A DNA stretch of 64,000 nucleotides. Source: Arthrobacter sp. 9V (lineage in GTDB: Bacteria > Actinomycetota > Actinomycetes > Actinomycetales > Micrococcaceae). The DNA is taken from the NCBI RefSeq assembly GCF_902506065.1, contig NZ_LR732912.1, positions 1,598,718 to 1,662,717 of the forward strand, given 5' to 3'. Below are positions 34,484-42,692 of the stretch, piece by piece. Within the stretch, counting starts at the first letter, position 1. Each line of letters begins with the position of its first letter. Position numbers and translations under genes: made by a program. The notes below the pieces were generated by a model, which was not told the origin of the DNA, did no database searches, and saw only the letters and a list, made by a program, of their open reading frames with translations.

Positions 34484-35528
34484 GTTCGGACTCCTCGCGC
34501 CACGCTGTGGCCTGGGATTGAAGTGCGGGCGTTGGTTCCTGGAAGACCATGCTGAACATTTCAGCCCCGGGCCGCGGACCCAGGTCCGCTATGCCCGCAC
34601 GGACTGCTTCTTCTTCCTCTTCCGCGAGGCGCTGTGCCTCAGCGAAGAAGGCGTCGTCGGCTACGCCTTCGGCGAGGAGCCGCTGCTTGAAGCGCTCCAG
34701 CGGATCAACGCCGGCATCCAGGCGTTCCTCCTCCAGCGTGCGGTATCGGCCGGGATCATCTGCGGTGGAGTGCGGGCCGCGGCGGTAGGTCATGGCCTCG
34801 ATGACTACAGGGCCATCGCCTGCGCGGCAGTGTGCGAAAGCCGAACGCGTCGCTTCGTAGACCGCTACAACGTCATTGCCGTCCACCTGCAAGGAGGGAA
34901 TGCCGTACCCTGCAGCACGGGCCGCCACGGAGCCGCCGGCTACCTGGTGTTCGGTGGGGACTGAGATGGCCCAGCCGTTGTTCTGAATGAAGAAGACCAC
35001 GGGGGCCTTCATGACGGCGGCGAAGTTCATGGCTTCGTGGACGTCGCCCTGGGAGGAGGCGCCGTCGCCGAAGTAGGTCATGGCTACGCCCATCCCACCC
35101 CTTGCGTGGTCGGCCAGGGTTTGGCCGTGGGCCCAGCCCACTGCATGCAGCACCGAACCTGCTACTACTGCCTGGATGGGGGCGAACCTGGACTCCAGCG
35201 GGTTGTACATGCCGCCGTGCCACGTGGCCTTGTGCGTGGACATGTAACCCACCATGTCCAGGCCCATGGCCCGGGCTACCCCCATTTCGCGGTACGTGGG
35301 GAAGACGAAGTCGCGCGTCCGGTCCACGGCGTACCCGCTCCCGACCTGAGCCGCCTCCTGGCCAAGCTCCGGAGCGTAGCCGGGAATGATGCCTTGGCGC
35401 TGCCAGGCGACCGCACAGGTGTCCAGGTGCCGTACGGCTGCCATGAGCGTGTAAAGCTCACGAAGTTGATGGTGGGTGAGCGGGGCCGCGTCATCATCGA
35501 CGGCTCCCCGCACGGCTTTGGTAGTCAT
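34476..35528 (-). CDS. 2-oxoacid dehydrogenase E1 alpha subunit
   Basis: A 350-residue ThDP-binding subunit. The GDG (154-156) to NN (183-184) motif is complete. The phosphorylation-loop-like HSTADDPGRYR is as in branched-chain E1alpha. It is the first gene of a four-gene operon on the minus strand: E1alpha, E1beta, lipoyl, hydrolase. It decarboxylates a 2-oxoacid and reduces the lipoyl carrier. No E3 (dihydrolipoamide dehydrogenase) is nearby, so the cellular E3 must be shared. Confidence 0.93.
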   Translation of the reverse strand: MTTKAVRGAVDDDAAPLTHHQLRELYTLMAAVRHLDTCAVAWQRQGIIPGYAPELGQEAAQVGSGYAVDRTRDFVFPTYREMGVARAMGLDMVGYMSTHKATWHGGMYNPLESRFAPIQAVVAGSVLHAVGWAHGQTLADHARGGMGVAMTYFGDGASSQGDVHEAMNFAAVMKAPVVFFIQNNGWAISVPTEHQVAGGSVAARAAGYGIPSLQVDGNDVVAVYEATRSAFAHCRAGDGPVVIEAMTYRRGPHSTADDPGRYRTLEEERLDAGVDPLERFKQRLLAEGVADDAFFAEAQRLAEEEEEAVRAGIADLGPRPGAEMFSMVFQEPTPALQSQATAWREESEHV

Positions 35529-35531
35529 GGT

Positions 35532-35545
35532 GTGACCCTAGTCAC
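35532..35545. promoter_or_regulatory. Inverted repeat at the E1alpha start
   Basis: GTGAC (35532-35536) and GTCAC (35541-35545) with a 4-bp gap lie just upstream of the E1alpha ATG. It may be an operator or affect ribosome access. Weak support. Confidence 0.3.
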
Positions 35546-35608
35546 CGGGTGGGCGTGTGCGCAATCAGCTCAGTTCAAACGGAACACTTTGTACAATTTG
35601 GGCAGACT

Positions 35609-35646
35609 AAGAAGCCCCGCACAGTACAAACTGTGCAGGGCTTCTT
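35609..35646 (-). terminator. Rho-independent terminator after the permease
   Basis: Arms 35609-35625 and 35630-35646 form a 16-bp stem with one mismatch and a 4-nt loop (ACAA), flanked by AAGAAG/CTTCTT. It ends the permease transcript and separates it from E1alpha, 80 bp further on. Confidence 0.8.
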
Positions 35647-35666
35647 CGCGGTGATAAGCAGAACGG

Positions 35667-37052
35667 TTATTCGACGCGCGTGGAGTGCTTGGCAGCTTTT
35701 GCCCTGGCGTTGATAAAGCAGCCGGCTGCGATAAGGACGATCAGGACGAATGTTCCGATCAGTTGCCCGGCACTCTCCGGGTTGGCGAAGCCCACCACCA
35801 GGATCAGGCCCAGCAGGGCAAGGCCCACAAGGGTGAGGACGGGGAAACCCTTCATGCGCAATGGCAGCTCGGTGCCTTCCCTGTCAGCCCTGCGGCGAAG
35901 GATGAACTGGGACACCAGTGCCGTACCCCAGACCACCAGGCAGGTGGAACCTACCAGGTTCAACAGCGCAGGCAGGATTTTCTCCGGAAACAGGAGTTCG
36001 AGAACCGTGGCAATAAAGCCGAAGGCAACAGAAATTGCGACGGCGGCAACGGGAACCTTCGAGCCACTGAGTCGGGACAGGAAGCGTGGGGCTTCGCCGC
36101 GCTCCGAGAGGGAGAAGATCATGCGGGAGGCGCCGTACAGGTTGGCGTTGAGGGCGGACAGAAGAGCGACTACGGCTACCAGGGTAATGGCGGCGCCGGC
36201 TCCCGGGATGCCTGCCAGGTCCAGGACGCCCGCGAACGGAGACTTCAGTCCTTCAGATCCCACGGGGAGAACGGCTGCGATCACGAACACTGAGCCGATG
36301 TAGAAGACCAGGATGCGCCACACAACCGTACGGATGGCCTTGCCGACACTGTGCGCGGGATTTTCGGTTTCGGCGGCAGCAACGCTGACGATTTCGGTCC
36401 CGCCAAAGGCGAAGATCACCACGAACAACGCGGCGGCGATGCCACCGATCCCGTTGGGAGCAAAGTCGCCGAATGCGGAGAAGCCGGGGGAGGGGACGTT
36501 CGGCAGCCAGCCGAACAGCAGGGCAGCGCCGATGAGCAGGAAGATGATGATTGCGGCGACCTTGAGGATGGCGAACCAGAACTCAAACTCGCCGAAGTTG
36601 CGGACGCCCACCAGGTTGATGCCGGTGAACACCACCATGAAGACCAATGCCAGGACCCACACGGGGATGACGGGCCAGATGGAGAACAGCAGCCCGGCCG
36701 CACCAAGGGCTTCGGCGGCAATGACCACCACCAGTTGAAGCCACCACAACCAGCCGATGGTTCCGCCGGCAGTCCTGCCCATGGCTTTTTCTGCATACAC
36801 GGAGAATGCGCCGCTGTTGGGGTTGGCGGCCGCCATCTCGCCAAGGGCCCACATCACCAGGATGATCAGTGTGCCGGCCACGAGGTAGGAAATCAGCACT
36901 GCCGGACCGGCGGCCTGGACGCCCGCTCCCGAGCCCAGGAAGAGGCCTGCGCCGATCGCGCTGCCGAGCCCCATCATGGTGAGCTGGCGCGGCTTGAGCG
37001 AGTGGCCGAGGCCGGAAGTTGGGGCAGGAGCCGCGATGGACTTCGTTGTCAT
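35667..37052 (-). CDS. APC-family amino-acid permease
   Basis: A 461-residue amino-acid permease of the AAT type (relatives: AnsP, AroP, GabP). It starts with LKPRQLTMMGLGSAIGAGLFLGSG (shown in parts), the hallmark of the first span, and has 12 predicted spans with the GGTEIVSVAAAE block near 215. The gene is divergent from an Lrp/AsnC regulator and next to the 2-oxoacid dehydrogenase operon, suggesting uptake of an amino acid whose 2-oxoacid the operon degrades. This link is inferred from position. Confidence 0.92.
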   Translation of the reverse strand: MTTKSIAAPAPTSGLGHSLKPRQLTMMGLGSAIGAGLFLGSGAGVQAAGPAVLISYLVAGTLIILVMWALGEMAAANPNSGAFSVYAEKAMGRTAGGTIGWLWWLQLVVVIAAEALGAAGLLFSIWPVIPVWVLALVFMVVFTGINLVGVRNFGEFEFWFAILKVAAIIIFLLIGAALLFGWLPNVPSPGFSAFGDFAPNGIGGIAAALFVVIFAFGGTEIVSVAAAETENPAHSVGKAIRTVVWRILVFYIGSVFVIAAVLPVGSEGLKSPFAGVLDLAGIPGAGAAITLVAVVALLSALNANLYGASRMIFSLSERGEAPRFLSRLSGSKVPVAAVAISVAFGFIATVLELLFPEKILPALLNLVGSTCLVVWGTALVSQFILRRRADREGTELPLRMKGFPVLTLVGLALLGLILVVGFANPESAGQLIGTFVLIVLIAAGCFINARAKAAKHSTRVE

Positions 37053-37169
37053 ACGTGTCTACCTTCTATGGATTGCATGCTGGTTTGGCGTGTTGGCCTC
37101 ATGGGCGTGGCACGCGGGCGTCGACGACGCAGCAAGAGCCGTGGAATAATTCTCGCAGTTTGTAAGATA

Positions 37170-37197
37170 CATCACTTTTTGCTGTAGCGATGTGATG
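37170..37197. promoter_or_regulatory. Inverted repeat in the permease/Lrp gap
   Basis: CATCAC (37170-37175) and GTGATG (37192-37197) flank an inner GCT-GT-AGC repeat (37181-37188). It lies 30 bp before the Lrp start in a 174-bp divergent gap. A plausible Lrp/AsnC target for autoregulation and permease control. Confidence 0.45.
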
Positions 37198-37226
37198 GGT
37201 ACGGATCCCCGGGGACAGGAACTTTG

Positions 37227-37700
37227 ATGCTGGTCGATGCGCTTGATGCAAAAATTGTACGTTTCTTCACTGATTCACCGCGATCTTCAGTGCTGGAGGC
37301 CTCCCGCGTGCTCAGGGTGGCCAGGGCTACGGTGCAGTCCCGGATCGACAGGATGATCGAAAACGGGGTCATCGGATCCTGGGTTCCACAGCCTGATCCG
37401 GCCAATTTCGGCTTTCCCGTGGTGGCGTTCTGTTCGGTCACCATCACGCAGGAGATCGGCCACGACGCCATCATTGAAAGCCTGGGCGCCATCCCGGAAA
37501 TCATCGAGGTCCATACAGTCACGGGAAATTCGGATCTGATGGTGAGGATCGCGGCGCGGTCCAACCCGGATATGCAGCGCGTCCTGGATGCCATGATCGC
37601 CACCAAGTCGGTGGTCCGGTGCTCGTCGGTCATCGTCCTGAACAGTCACATCCAGGGCCGCACTCTGCCGTTGATGGAAGCGGCAGCCAAGCCAGTGTGA
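37227..37700 (+). CDS. Lrp/AsnC-family transcriptional regulator
   Basis: A 157-residue regulator with an N-terminal helix-turn-helix (LEASRVLRVARATVQSRIDRM, shown in parts, about 20-45) and a C-terminal RAM-type ligand domain with VTGNSDLMVRIAAR. I chose ATG 37227; TTG 37224 is also in frame. It is divergent from the permease and probably senses an amino acid and controls it. It is 112 bp upstream of the NrtR gene, on the same strand. Confidence 0.92.
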   Translation: MLVDALDAKIVRFFTDSPRSSVLEASRVLRVARATVQSRIDRMIENGVIGSWVPQPDPANFGFPVVAFCSVTITQEIGHDAIIESLGAIPEIIEVHTVTGNSDLMVRIAARSNPDMQRVLDAMIATKSVVRCSSVIVLNSHIQGRTLPLMEAAAKPV

Positions 37701-37739
37701 CGTGAAGCATTTTGCTTGGCGCCTCTTGAGTCGTACCAT

Positions 37740-37766
37740 TAGTTCTAGTCAAGGTGACTTTAACTA
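37740..37766. promoter_or_regulatory. NrtR-type operator upstream of the nad operon
   Basis: A 27-bp palindrome: outer arms TAGTT (37740-37744) and AACTA (37762-37766), inner arms AGTCA (37747-37751) and TGACT (37755-37759). Its centre contains GT-N7-AC (37748-37758), the core described for NrtR boxes. It lies 47 bp upstream of the regulator start and would control nrtR-nadABC together. Confidence 0.75.
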
Positions 37767-37812
37767 GTGCTTCGCTGTAAATGGGGAGCATTTCGGACGG
37801 CGATGAAGCGAG

Positions 37813-38532
37813 GTGAACGCCGTGAACACCAACTCAGCCAACGTCGCCGAGCGGCGGCTCGCACCGCCGTCGTTGGCTATTTCAACGGTGATCTTCGCCC
37901 TTCGGCCCAGCGAGACGTCCGGGCGCCCCACACTATGGTTGCCACTGGTCCGCCGCATCCGTGAGCCGTACAAAGACATGTGGGCGCTCCCCGGAGGACC
38001 CTTGGCCCATGACGAATCGCTCCAGGACGCGGCTTCCCGGAACCTCCGCGAAACCACCGGCCTGGCACCCCATTACCTCGAGCAGCTCTACGCCTTCGGA
38101 GGCCTCCACAGGTCACCCACCCAGCGGGTCGTCTCAATCGTGTACTGGGCCCTGGTGCAGCCCACCGAGGCCGCCCTTGCTGATGAATCCGAGAATGTGC
38201 GCTGGTTCCGGGCCGATAGGCTCGGCGAACTGGCCTTCGACCACAACGCAATAGTGGACTACGCCCTGTGGCGGCTCCGCAACAAGATGGCCTACGGGTC
38301 CATTGCGTACCACCTGCTGGGGGAGTTCTTCACCCTCGCCCAAGTCCGCGAAGTCTACGAGGCTGTGCTGGATCGCCAGCTCGATCCCGCAAACTTCCGC
38401 AGGCACGTCAAGGCAACACCGGAAATCGAAGAAACCGGTGAATACCTGCAAGGCGGTAAGCACCGCCCGCCACGCCTCTACCGCTTCACCGGCACGCCCG
38501 GCCTCGGGCCAGATAACAGGAGTACACCATGA
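37813..38532 (+). CDS. nrtR: NrtR-type NAD regulator (Nudix domain + winged helix)
   Basis: A 239-residue regulator with an N-terminal Nudix-like domain and a C-terminal winged helix (about 165-235, with VKATPEIEETGEYL). The Nudix box reads GGPLAHDESLQDAASR then NLRETTGL, in which the REUxEE glutamates are partly replaced, so hydrolase activity is probably lost and ADP-ribose would serve as ligand. It starts at GTG 37813 and overlaps nadA (ATGA). NrtR proteins repress NAD genes and are released by ADP-ribose-type ligands; the box at 37740 supports this. Confidence 0.87.
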   Translation: MNAVNTNSANVAERRLAPPSLAISTVIFALRPSETSGRPTLWLPLVRRIREPYKDMWALPGGPLAHDESLQDAASRNLRETTGLAPHYLEQLYAFGGLHRSPTQRVVSIVYWALVQPTEAALADESENVRWFRADRLGELAFDHNAIVDYALWRLRNKMAYGSIAYHLLGEFFTLAQVREVYEAVLDRQLDPANFRRHVKATPEIEETGEYLQGGKHRPPRLYRFTGTPGLGPDNRSTP

Positions 38533-39836
38533 GCAGCGTCAACACTGCCGTCCAGCTGATCACTCGCGAAGAAGCCGAGAAAGGCCTCTCGCGCGCAGGG
38601 TCCACGTGCAGTCCGGCCTTGGCCAGGGGCCCCTGGGAATACGATCTCGCAGAGTCCCTTGTCGGTGAGCCCGCCTATGGCCCGGGTGCCTCCAGCGACG
38701 ACGTCGCCCCCAAAGCCACGCCGCGCCAAGGTCAGCTTCCCGAAGAGTACAAAAAAGCCACCGACGCCGAACTGGACGCCCGCATCCGGGCCGCCAAAGC
38801 GACACTCGGGGACCGTGCCGTCATCCTGGGCCACTTCTATCAGCGTGACGAAGTCATCCAGTACGCGGACTTCGTAGGCGACTCCTTCCAGCTCGCCAAT
38901 GCAGCCCTGACCAAGCCGGACGCCGAGGCGATCATCTTCTGCGGCGTCCACTTCATGGCCGAGACAGCGGACATCCTCTCCACGCCTGAACAAGCCGTCA
39001 TCCTGCCCAACCTCGCCGCGGGATGCTCCATGGCGGACATGGCAGATGAAGATTCCGTGGAGGAATGCTGGGAGCAGCTTGAAGAAATCTTCGGCACGGA
39101 ACCGGACAACTCCGGACGGGTGCCGGTCATCCCCGTCACCTACATGAACTCCTCTGCTGCGTTGAAGGCGTTCTGCGGGCGGAACGGGGGAATTGTCTGC
39201 ACCTCCTCCAACGCCAAAGTGGTTCTGGAGTGGGCCTTCGAACGTGGTCAGCGGGTCTTGTTCTTCCCCGACCAACACTTGGGCCGCAACACCGCCAAGG
39301 CGCTGGGCGTCCCGCTCGAGCAGATGCCCATGTGGAATCCGCGCCAGGAACTGGGCGGCAACGACGAACAAGCTTTGCTGGACTCACGCGTCATCCTCTG
39401 GCACGGCTTCTGCTCAGTACACAAGCGCTTCACCGTGGGCCAGATCGAGAAAGCGCGCCAAGACTTCCCGGGCGCCAACGTCATAGTCCACCCTGAATGC
39501 CCCATGGAGGTTGTGGACGCCGCCGACTCTGCCGGATCCACGGACTTCATCAAGAAGGCCATCGCCGCCGCCACCGAACCCGCAACGTTCGCCATCGGCA
39601 CCGAGATCAACATGGTGAACCGGCTCGCCGCCGAAAACCCGCAGCACACCATTTTCTGCCTCGATCCCGTTATTTGCCCATGCTCCACCATGTACCGCAT
39701 CCACCCCGGGTACCTCGCCTGGGTTCTGGAGGAACTCGTGGAGGGGCGGATCGTCAACCGCATCACCGTTGACGACTCCGTGCAGGACAACGCCAAGATT
39801 GCGCTGGAACGCATGCTGGCAGCCAAACCTGCCTAG
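38529..39836 (+). CDS. nadA: Quinolinate synthase A
   Basis: A 435-residue enzyme, longer than E. coli NadA because of an N-terminal extension of about 80 residues, as in actinobacteria. It condenses iminoaspartate and dihydroxyacetone phosphate to quinolinate. The three cysteine regions for the 4Fe-4S cluster are visible in AAGCSMADM, HPECPME and PVICPCSTM. It starts by ATGA overlap with nrtR and is followed by nadB and nadC. Confidence 0.95.
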   Translation: MSSVNTAVQLITREEAEKGLSRAGSTCSPALARGPWEYDLAESLVGEPAYGPGASSDDVAPKATPRQGQLPEEYKKATDAELDARIRAAKATLGDRAVILGHFYQRDEVIQYADFVGDSFQLANAALTKPDAEAIIFCGVHFMAETADILSTPEQAVILPNLAAGCSMADMADEDSVEECWEQLEEIFGTEPDNSGRVPVIPVTYMNSSAALKAFCGRNGGIVCTSSNAKVVLEWAFERGQRVLFFPDQHLGRNTAKALGVPLEQMPMWNPRQELGGNDEQALLDSRVILWHGFCSVHKRFTVGQIEKARQDFPGANVIVHPECPMEVVDAADSAGSTDFIKKAIAAATEPATFAIGTEINMVNRLAAENPQHTIFCLDPVICPCSTMYRIHPGYLAWVLEELVEGRIVNRITVDDSVQDNAKIALERMLAAKPA

Positions 39837-39920
39837 ACAGACCGGCATCAGCCAACCGGCACCAACAGACCGGCACAACTATCCGGGCAAAACCGCCCGA
39901 CTAGCCGAATCGAGCCTCAC

Positions 39921-41822
39921 ATGACTACAGAGAGCCTTACCGGCGGGCCCGCCCCCCAACGGCTGGTCGTCGTCGGAAGCGGGATCGCGGGACTGTACTC
40001 AGCCCTGCTTGCTGCAGATGCCGGCGCGGAAGTGGTGCTGTTAACCAAAGGTGCCCTGGCCGACAGCAATACTTACTACGCCCAAGGCGGGATCTCCGCT
40101 GTTTTGGATGAGCCGGCCCCCGGCGATACTGTGGCAGCCCACATCGCGGATACTCTCAAAGCCGGAGCGGGCCACTGCAATGAAGAAGCTGTCCGGGTGT
40201 TATGCACCGAGGCGCGGACGGACATCGCAGGGCTGGGACGTTTCGGCGTTCGCTTCGACCTTGACGACGACGGCGATCCCGCCTTGGGTCTCGAAGCCGC
40301 CCACTCAGCGCCACGCATCCTGCACGCCGGTGGCGATGCCACCGGTGCGGGGGTCGCCGCCGCGCTGATCAAGACCGTTCTGGACTTCCAGGCAGCAGGA
40401 AAAATCCAGGTCATCGGGCACGCCCACGTCACCTCGCTCTCTTTGGGTGGAGAACAGGGAAGCCGCGTGGTGGGAGCCAACTTCCTTCACGACGGGCGCC
40501 ACCTCGGCGTCCACGGCGACTCCGTCCTGCTCGCCACAGGGGGAGCCGGGCAGCTGTTCGCCCAAACAACCAATCCCGCAGTGGCCACGGCAGATGGCCT
40601 GGCGCTCGCATGGCGTGTGGGTGCAGCCGTGGCAGACCTGGAGTTCTTCCAATTCCACCCCACCTGCATGGTTCTTGCCGAGGACGCCCGGGAAACCGAG
40701 GGCAATAGCGACCCCCTGCTCATCTCTGAAGCAGTTCGTGGAGAAGGTGCCATCCTGCTCGATGCCAACGGCCACCGCTTCATGCCCGACTACCACGCTG
40801 ACGCCGAGCTCGCCCCCAGGGACGTCGTCTCCCGCAGCATCGCCCTGCACCTGGCAAAACTCGAGGACCTCAACGGTCACGTTTTCCTCGATGCCACCGT
40901 GATTGAACAACAGCGGGGCCGGGGCTTCCTGGCCAAGCGCTTCCCCAACCTCAGCAAACGGACCAGGCAAGCCGGAATCGACTGGACCACCCAACTGGTC
41001 CCCGTGGCACCAGCGGCCCACTACTGGATGGGCGGGGTGGTGACCGACCTCTACGGCCGGACCTCCGTTCCAGGGCTCCTGGCGGCCGGCGAAGTGGCCT
41101 GTACCGGGGTGCAAGGTGCCAACCGCTTGGCGAGCAACTCCCTCCTCGAAGGCCTCGTGTTCGGAAGGCGTGCCGTTGAGGGTTTCCTTGGCTTGTCCGG
41201 CGGGTCGCCAGACGCAGTCCCTCTGCGTGCTAACTCGGCCGCGGGCGGCCTCGCTTTTACGCACGCTGCCGGGACTCCGCCAGTCGACCAGAGCGAACGC
41301 ACCACTCACGCGACAACGGCGCTGTCGGGACCTCTGGAACTACCGGTAGTTGACCTCAACCCGGTTCCGTCCAACAGGGACTTGTTCGCGCCATCGCTCG
41401 CCCGGGGGCACGACGTTGTCCCGAAGCCGGTTTACTGGGAGTTTGAGTCTTTGCCTGGGCCGGGCGCCCGGGAGGTTTCTTTTGCTCGCGCGGGAACGTT
41501 TTCCCGGGGGGCTTTGCGGCGGTTGATGACTGCCAAGGCCGGTGTGTTGCGTGATGGCGTTCTGATTCGTGAGGCCGGGGTGGCGTTGGCGGCTTGGGCA
41601 GGGGATGTTCTGCCCTTGAATGTTCCCGATTCCCTGGATGTTCGGGTGCATGAGGATTCGAATTTGTTGCTGGCGGCGCAGTTGCTGGTGCATTCGGCCC
41701 GGGAACGGCGGGAGTCATTGGGGGCGCACTACCGCAGTGACAGCGTGCAGGAACCCGCCGTCGTCGAAGATTTTGACAAGCGTTACACCATGAGCCGGAA
41801 AGTGAGCCTCGTCCATGACTAA
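39921..41822 (+). CDS. nadB: L-aspartate oxidase
   Basis: A 633-residue FAD enzyme that oxidises aspartate to iminoaspartate for NadA. The N-terminal dinucleotide fold is VVVGSGIAGLYSALLAADAG (20 residues, about 13-32), and the succinate dehydrogenase/fumarate-reductase-type block HPTCMV and VAPAAHYWMGGV follow. It is longer than the usual 520-550 because of a Ser/Thr/Ala-rich stretch before the C-terminal helical domain (about 435-500). It overlaps nadC by 8 bp. Confidence 0.94.
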   Translation: MTTESLTGGPAPQRLVVVGSGIAGLYSALLAADAGAEVVLLTKGALADSNTYYAQGGISAVLDEPAPGDTVAAHIADTLKAGAGHCNEEAVRVLCTEARTDIAGLGRFGVRFDLDDDGDPALGLEAAHSAPRILHAGGDATGAGVAAALIKTVLDFQAAGKIQVIGHAHVTSLSLGGEQGSRVVGANFLHDGRHLGVHGDSVLLATGGAGQLFAQTTNPAVATADGLALAWRVGAAVADLEFFQFHPTCMVLAEDARETEGNSDPLLISEAVRGEGAILLDANGHRFMPDYHADAELAPRDVVSRSIALHLAKLEDLNGHVFLDATVIEQQRGRGFLAKRFPNLSKRTRQAGIDWTTQLVPVAPAAHYWMGGVVTDLYGRTSVPGLLAAGEVACTGVQGANRLASNSLLEGLVFGRRAVEGFLGLSGGSPDAVPLRANSAAGGLAFTHAAGTPPVDQSERTTHATTALSGPLELPVVDLNPVPSNRDLFAPSLARGHDVVPKPVYWEFESLPGPGAREVSFARAGTFSRGALRRLMTAKAGVLRDGVLIREAGVALAAWAGDVLPLNVPDSLDVRVHEDSNLLLAAQLLVHSARERRESLGAHYRSDSVQEPAVVEDFDKRYTMSRKVSLVHD

Positions 41823-42687
41823 CCTGACCCTCCCTGCAGCCCCCGTCCGGGACATCCTGGAGCGGGCGTTCGCGGAGGACGCGCCCAGCGGCGACATCAC
41901 CTCTCAACTGCTGATCCCCGCTGACGCCCGTGCAACGGCAGTGTTGAACGCGCGCGTACCCGGCGTCTTCAGCGGCGGAACCGTCTTCCGCGATGCCATG
42001 AAGCTCGTGGACCCGGGCACTGAGGTGGAGTTGCTCTTCGCCGACGGTGAAGCGTTCGACGCCGGAACCCACCTCGCCCGGGTCAGCGGCAGTGCCCGCT
42101 CGGTGCTGCTTGCCGAAAGGGTGAGCCTGAACCTGGTGCAACGGATGAGTGCCATCGCCACCAAGACCGCGGAGTTCGTGCGTTTGGTTGAAGGAACACG
42201 GGCACGGATCACTGACACCCGCAAGACCACGCCCGGCCTTCGGGTCCTGGAGCGCTACGCAGTGCGCTGCGGCGGGGGAGCGAACCACCGATACAGTCTC
42301 TCCGACGCCGTACTGGCCAAGGACAACCACCTGGCCGTCATGACCGGAGGCGACTCCGGCAAACTGACCGAGCTGCTGATTGCCGCGAAAGCCCAGCTGG
42401 GCCACACCACACACTTCGAAGTTGAGGTGGACCGGGCCGATCAGATTGAGCCCGTCCTGGCGGCCGGCGTGGACACCATCATGCTGGACAACTTCTCCAT
42501 CGAGGAGCTCCGCGCCGGCGTCAAGCAGGTAGACGGGCGTGCCGTGGTGGAAGCCAGCGGCAACGTGAACATCAACACCGTCACCGAGATCGCTTCTGCG
42601 GGCGTGGACGTCATCTCCATTGGCGGCCTGACCCACAGCGTGAGCGCACTTGACCTGGGCCTCGACGTGGTTCTAAAGACAGCCTGA
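41815..42687 (+). CDS. nadC: Nicotinate-nucleotide pyrophosphorylase (carboxylating)
   Basis: A 290-residue quinolinate phosphoribosyltransferase that closes the de novo route to nicotinate mononucleotide. Typical blocks are LNLVQRMSAIATKTA, ITDTRKTTPGLR, and AVRCGGGANHRYSL, and a final GGLTHSVSALDLGLD. The length is normal. It overlaps nadB and is 5 bp from the desulfurase gene. Confidence 0.96.
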   Translation: MTNLTLPAAPVRDILERAFAEDAPSGDITSQLLIPADARATAVLNARVPGVFSGGTVFRDAMKLVDPGTEVELLFADGEAFDAGTHLARVSGSARSVLLAERVSLNLVQRMSAIATKTAEFVRLVEGTRARITDTRKTTPGLRVLERYAVRCGGGANHRYSLSDAVLAKDNHLAVMTGGDSGKLTELLIAAKAQLGHTTHFEVEVDRADQIEPVLAAGVDTIMLDNFSIEELRAGVKQVDGRAVVEASGNVNINTVTEIASAGVDVISIGGLTHSVSALDLGLDVVLKTA

Positions 42688-42692
42688 CACCC

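Noticed and set aside
33437..34555. A long plus-strand reading frame (372 codons) opposite the E1beta gene
   Set aside because: It lies fully on the antisense of a clear E1beta/E1alpha pair; its residues show no family and it depends on the high GC of the third codon position.
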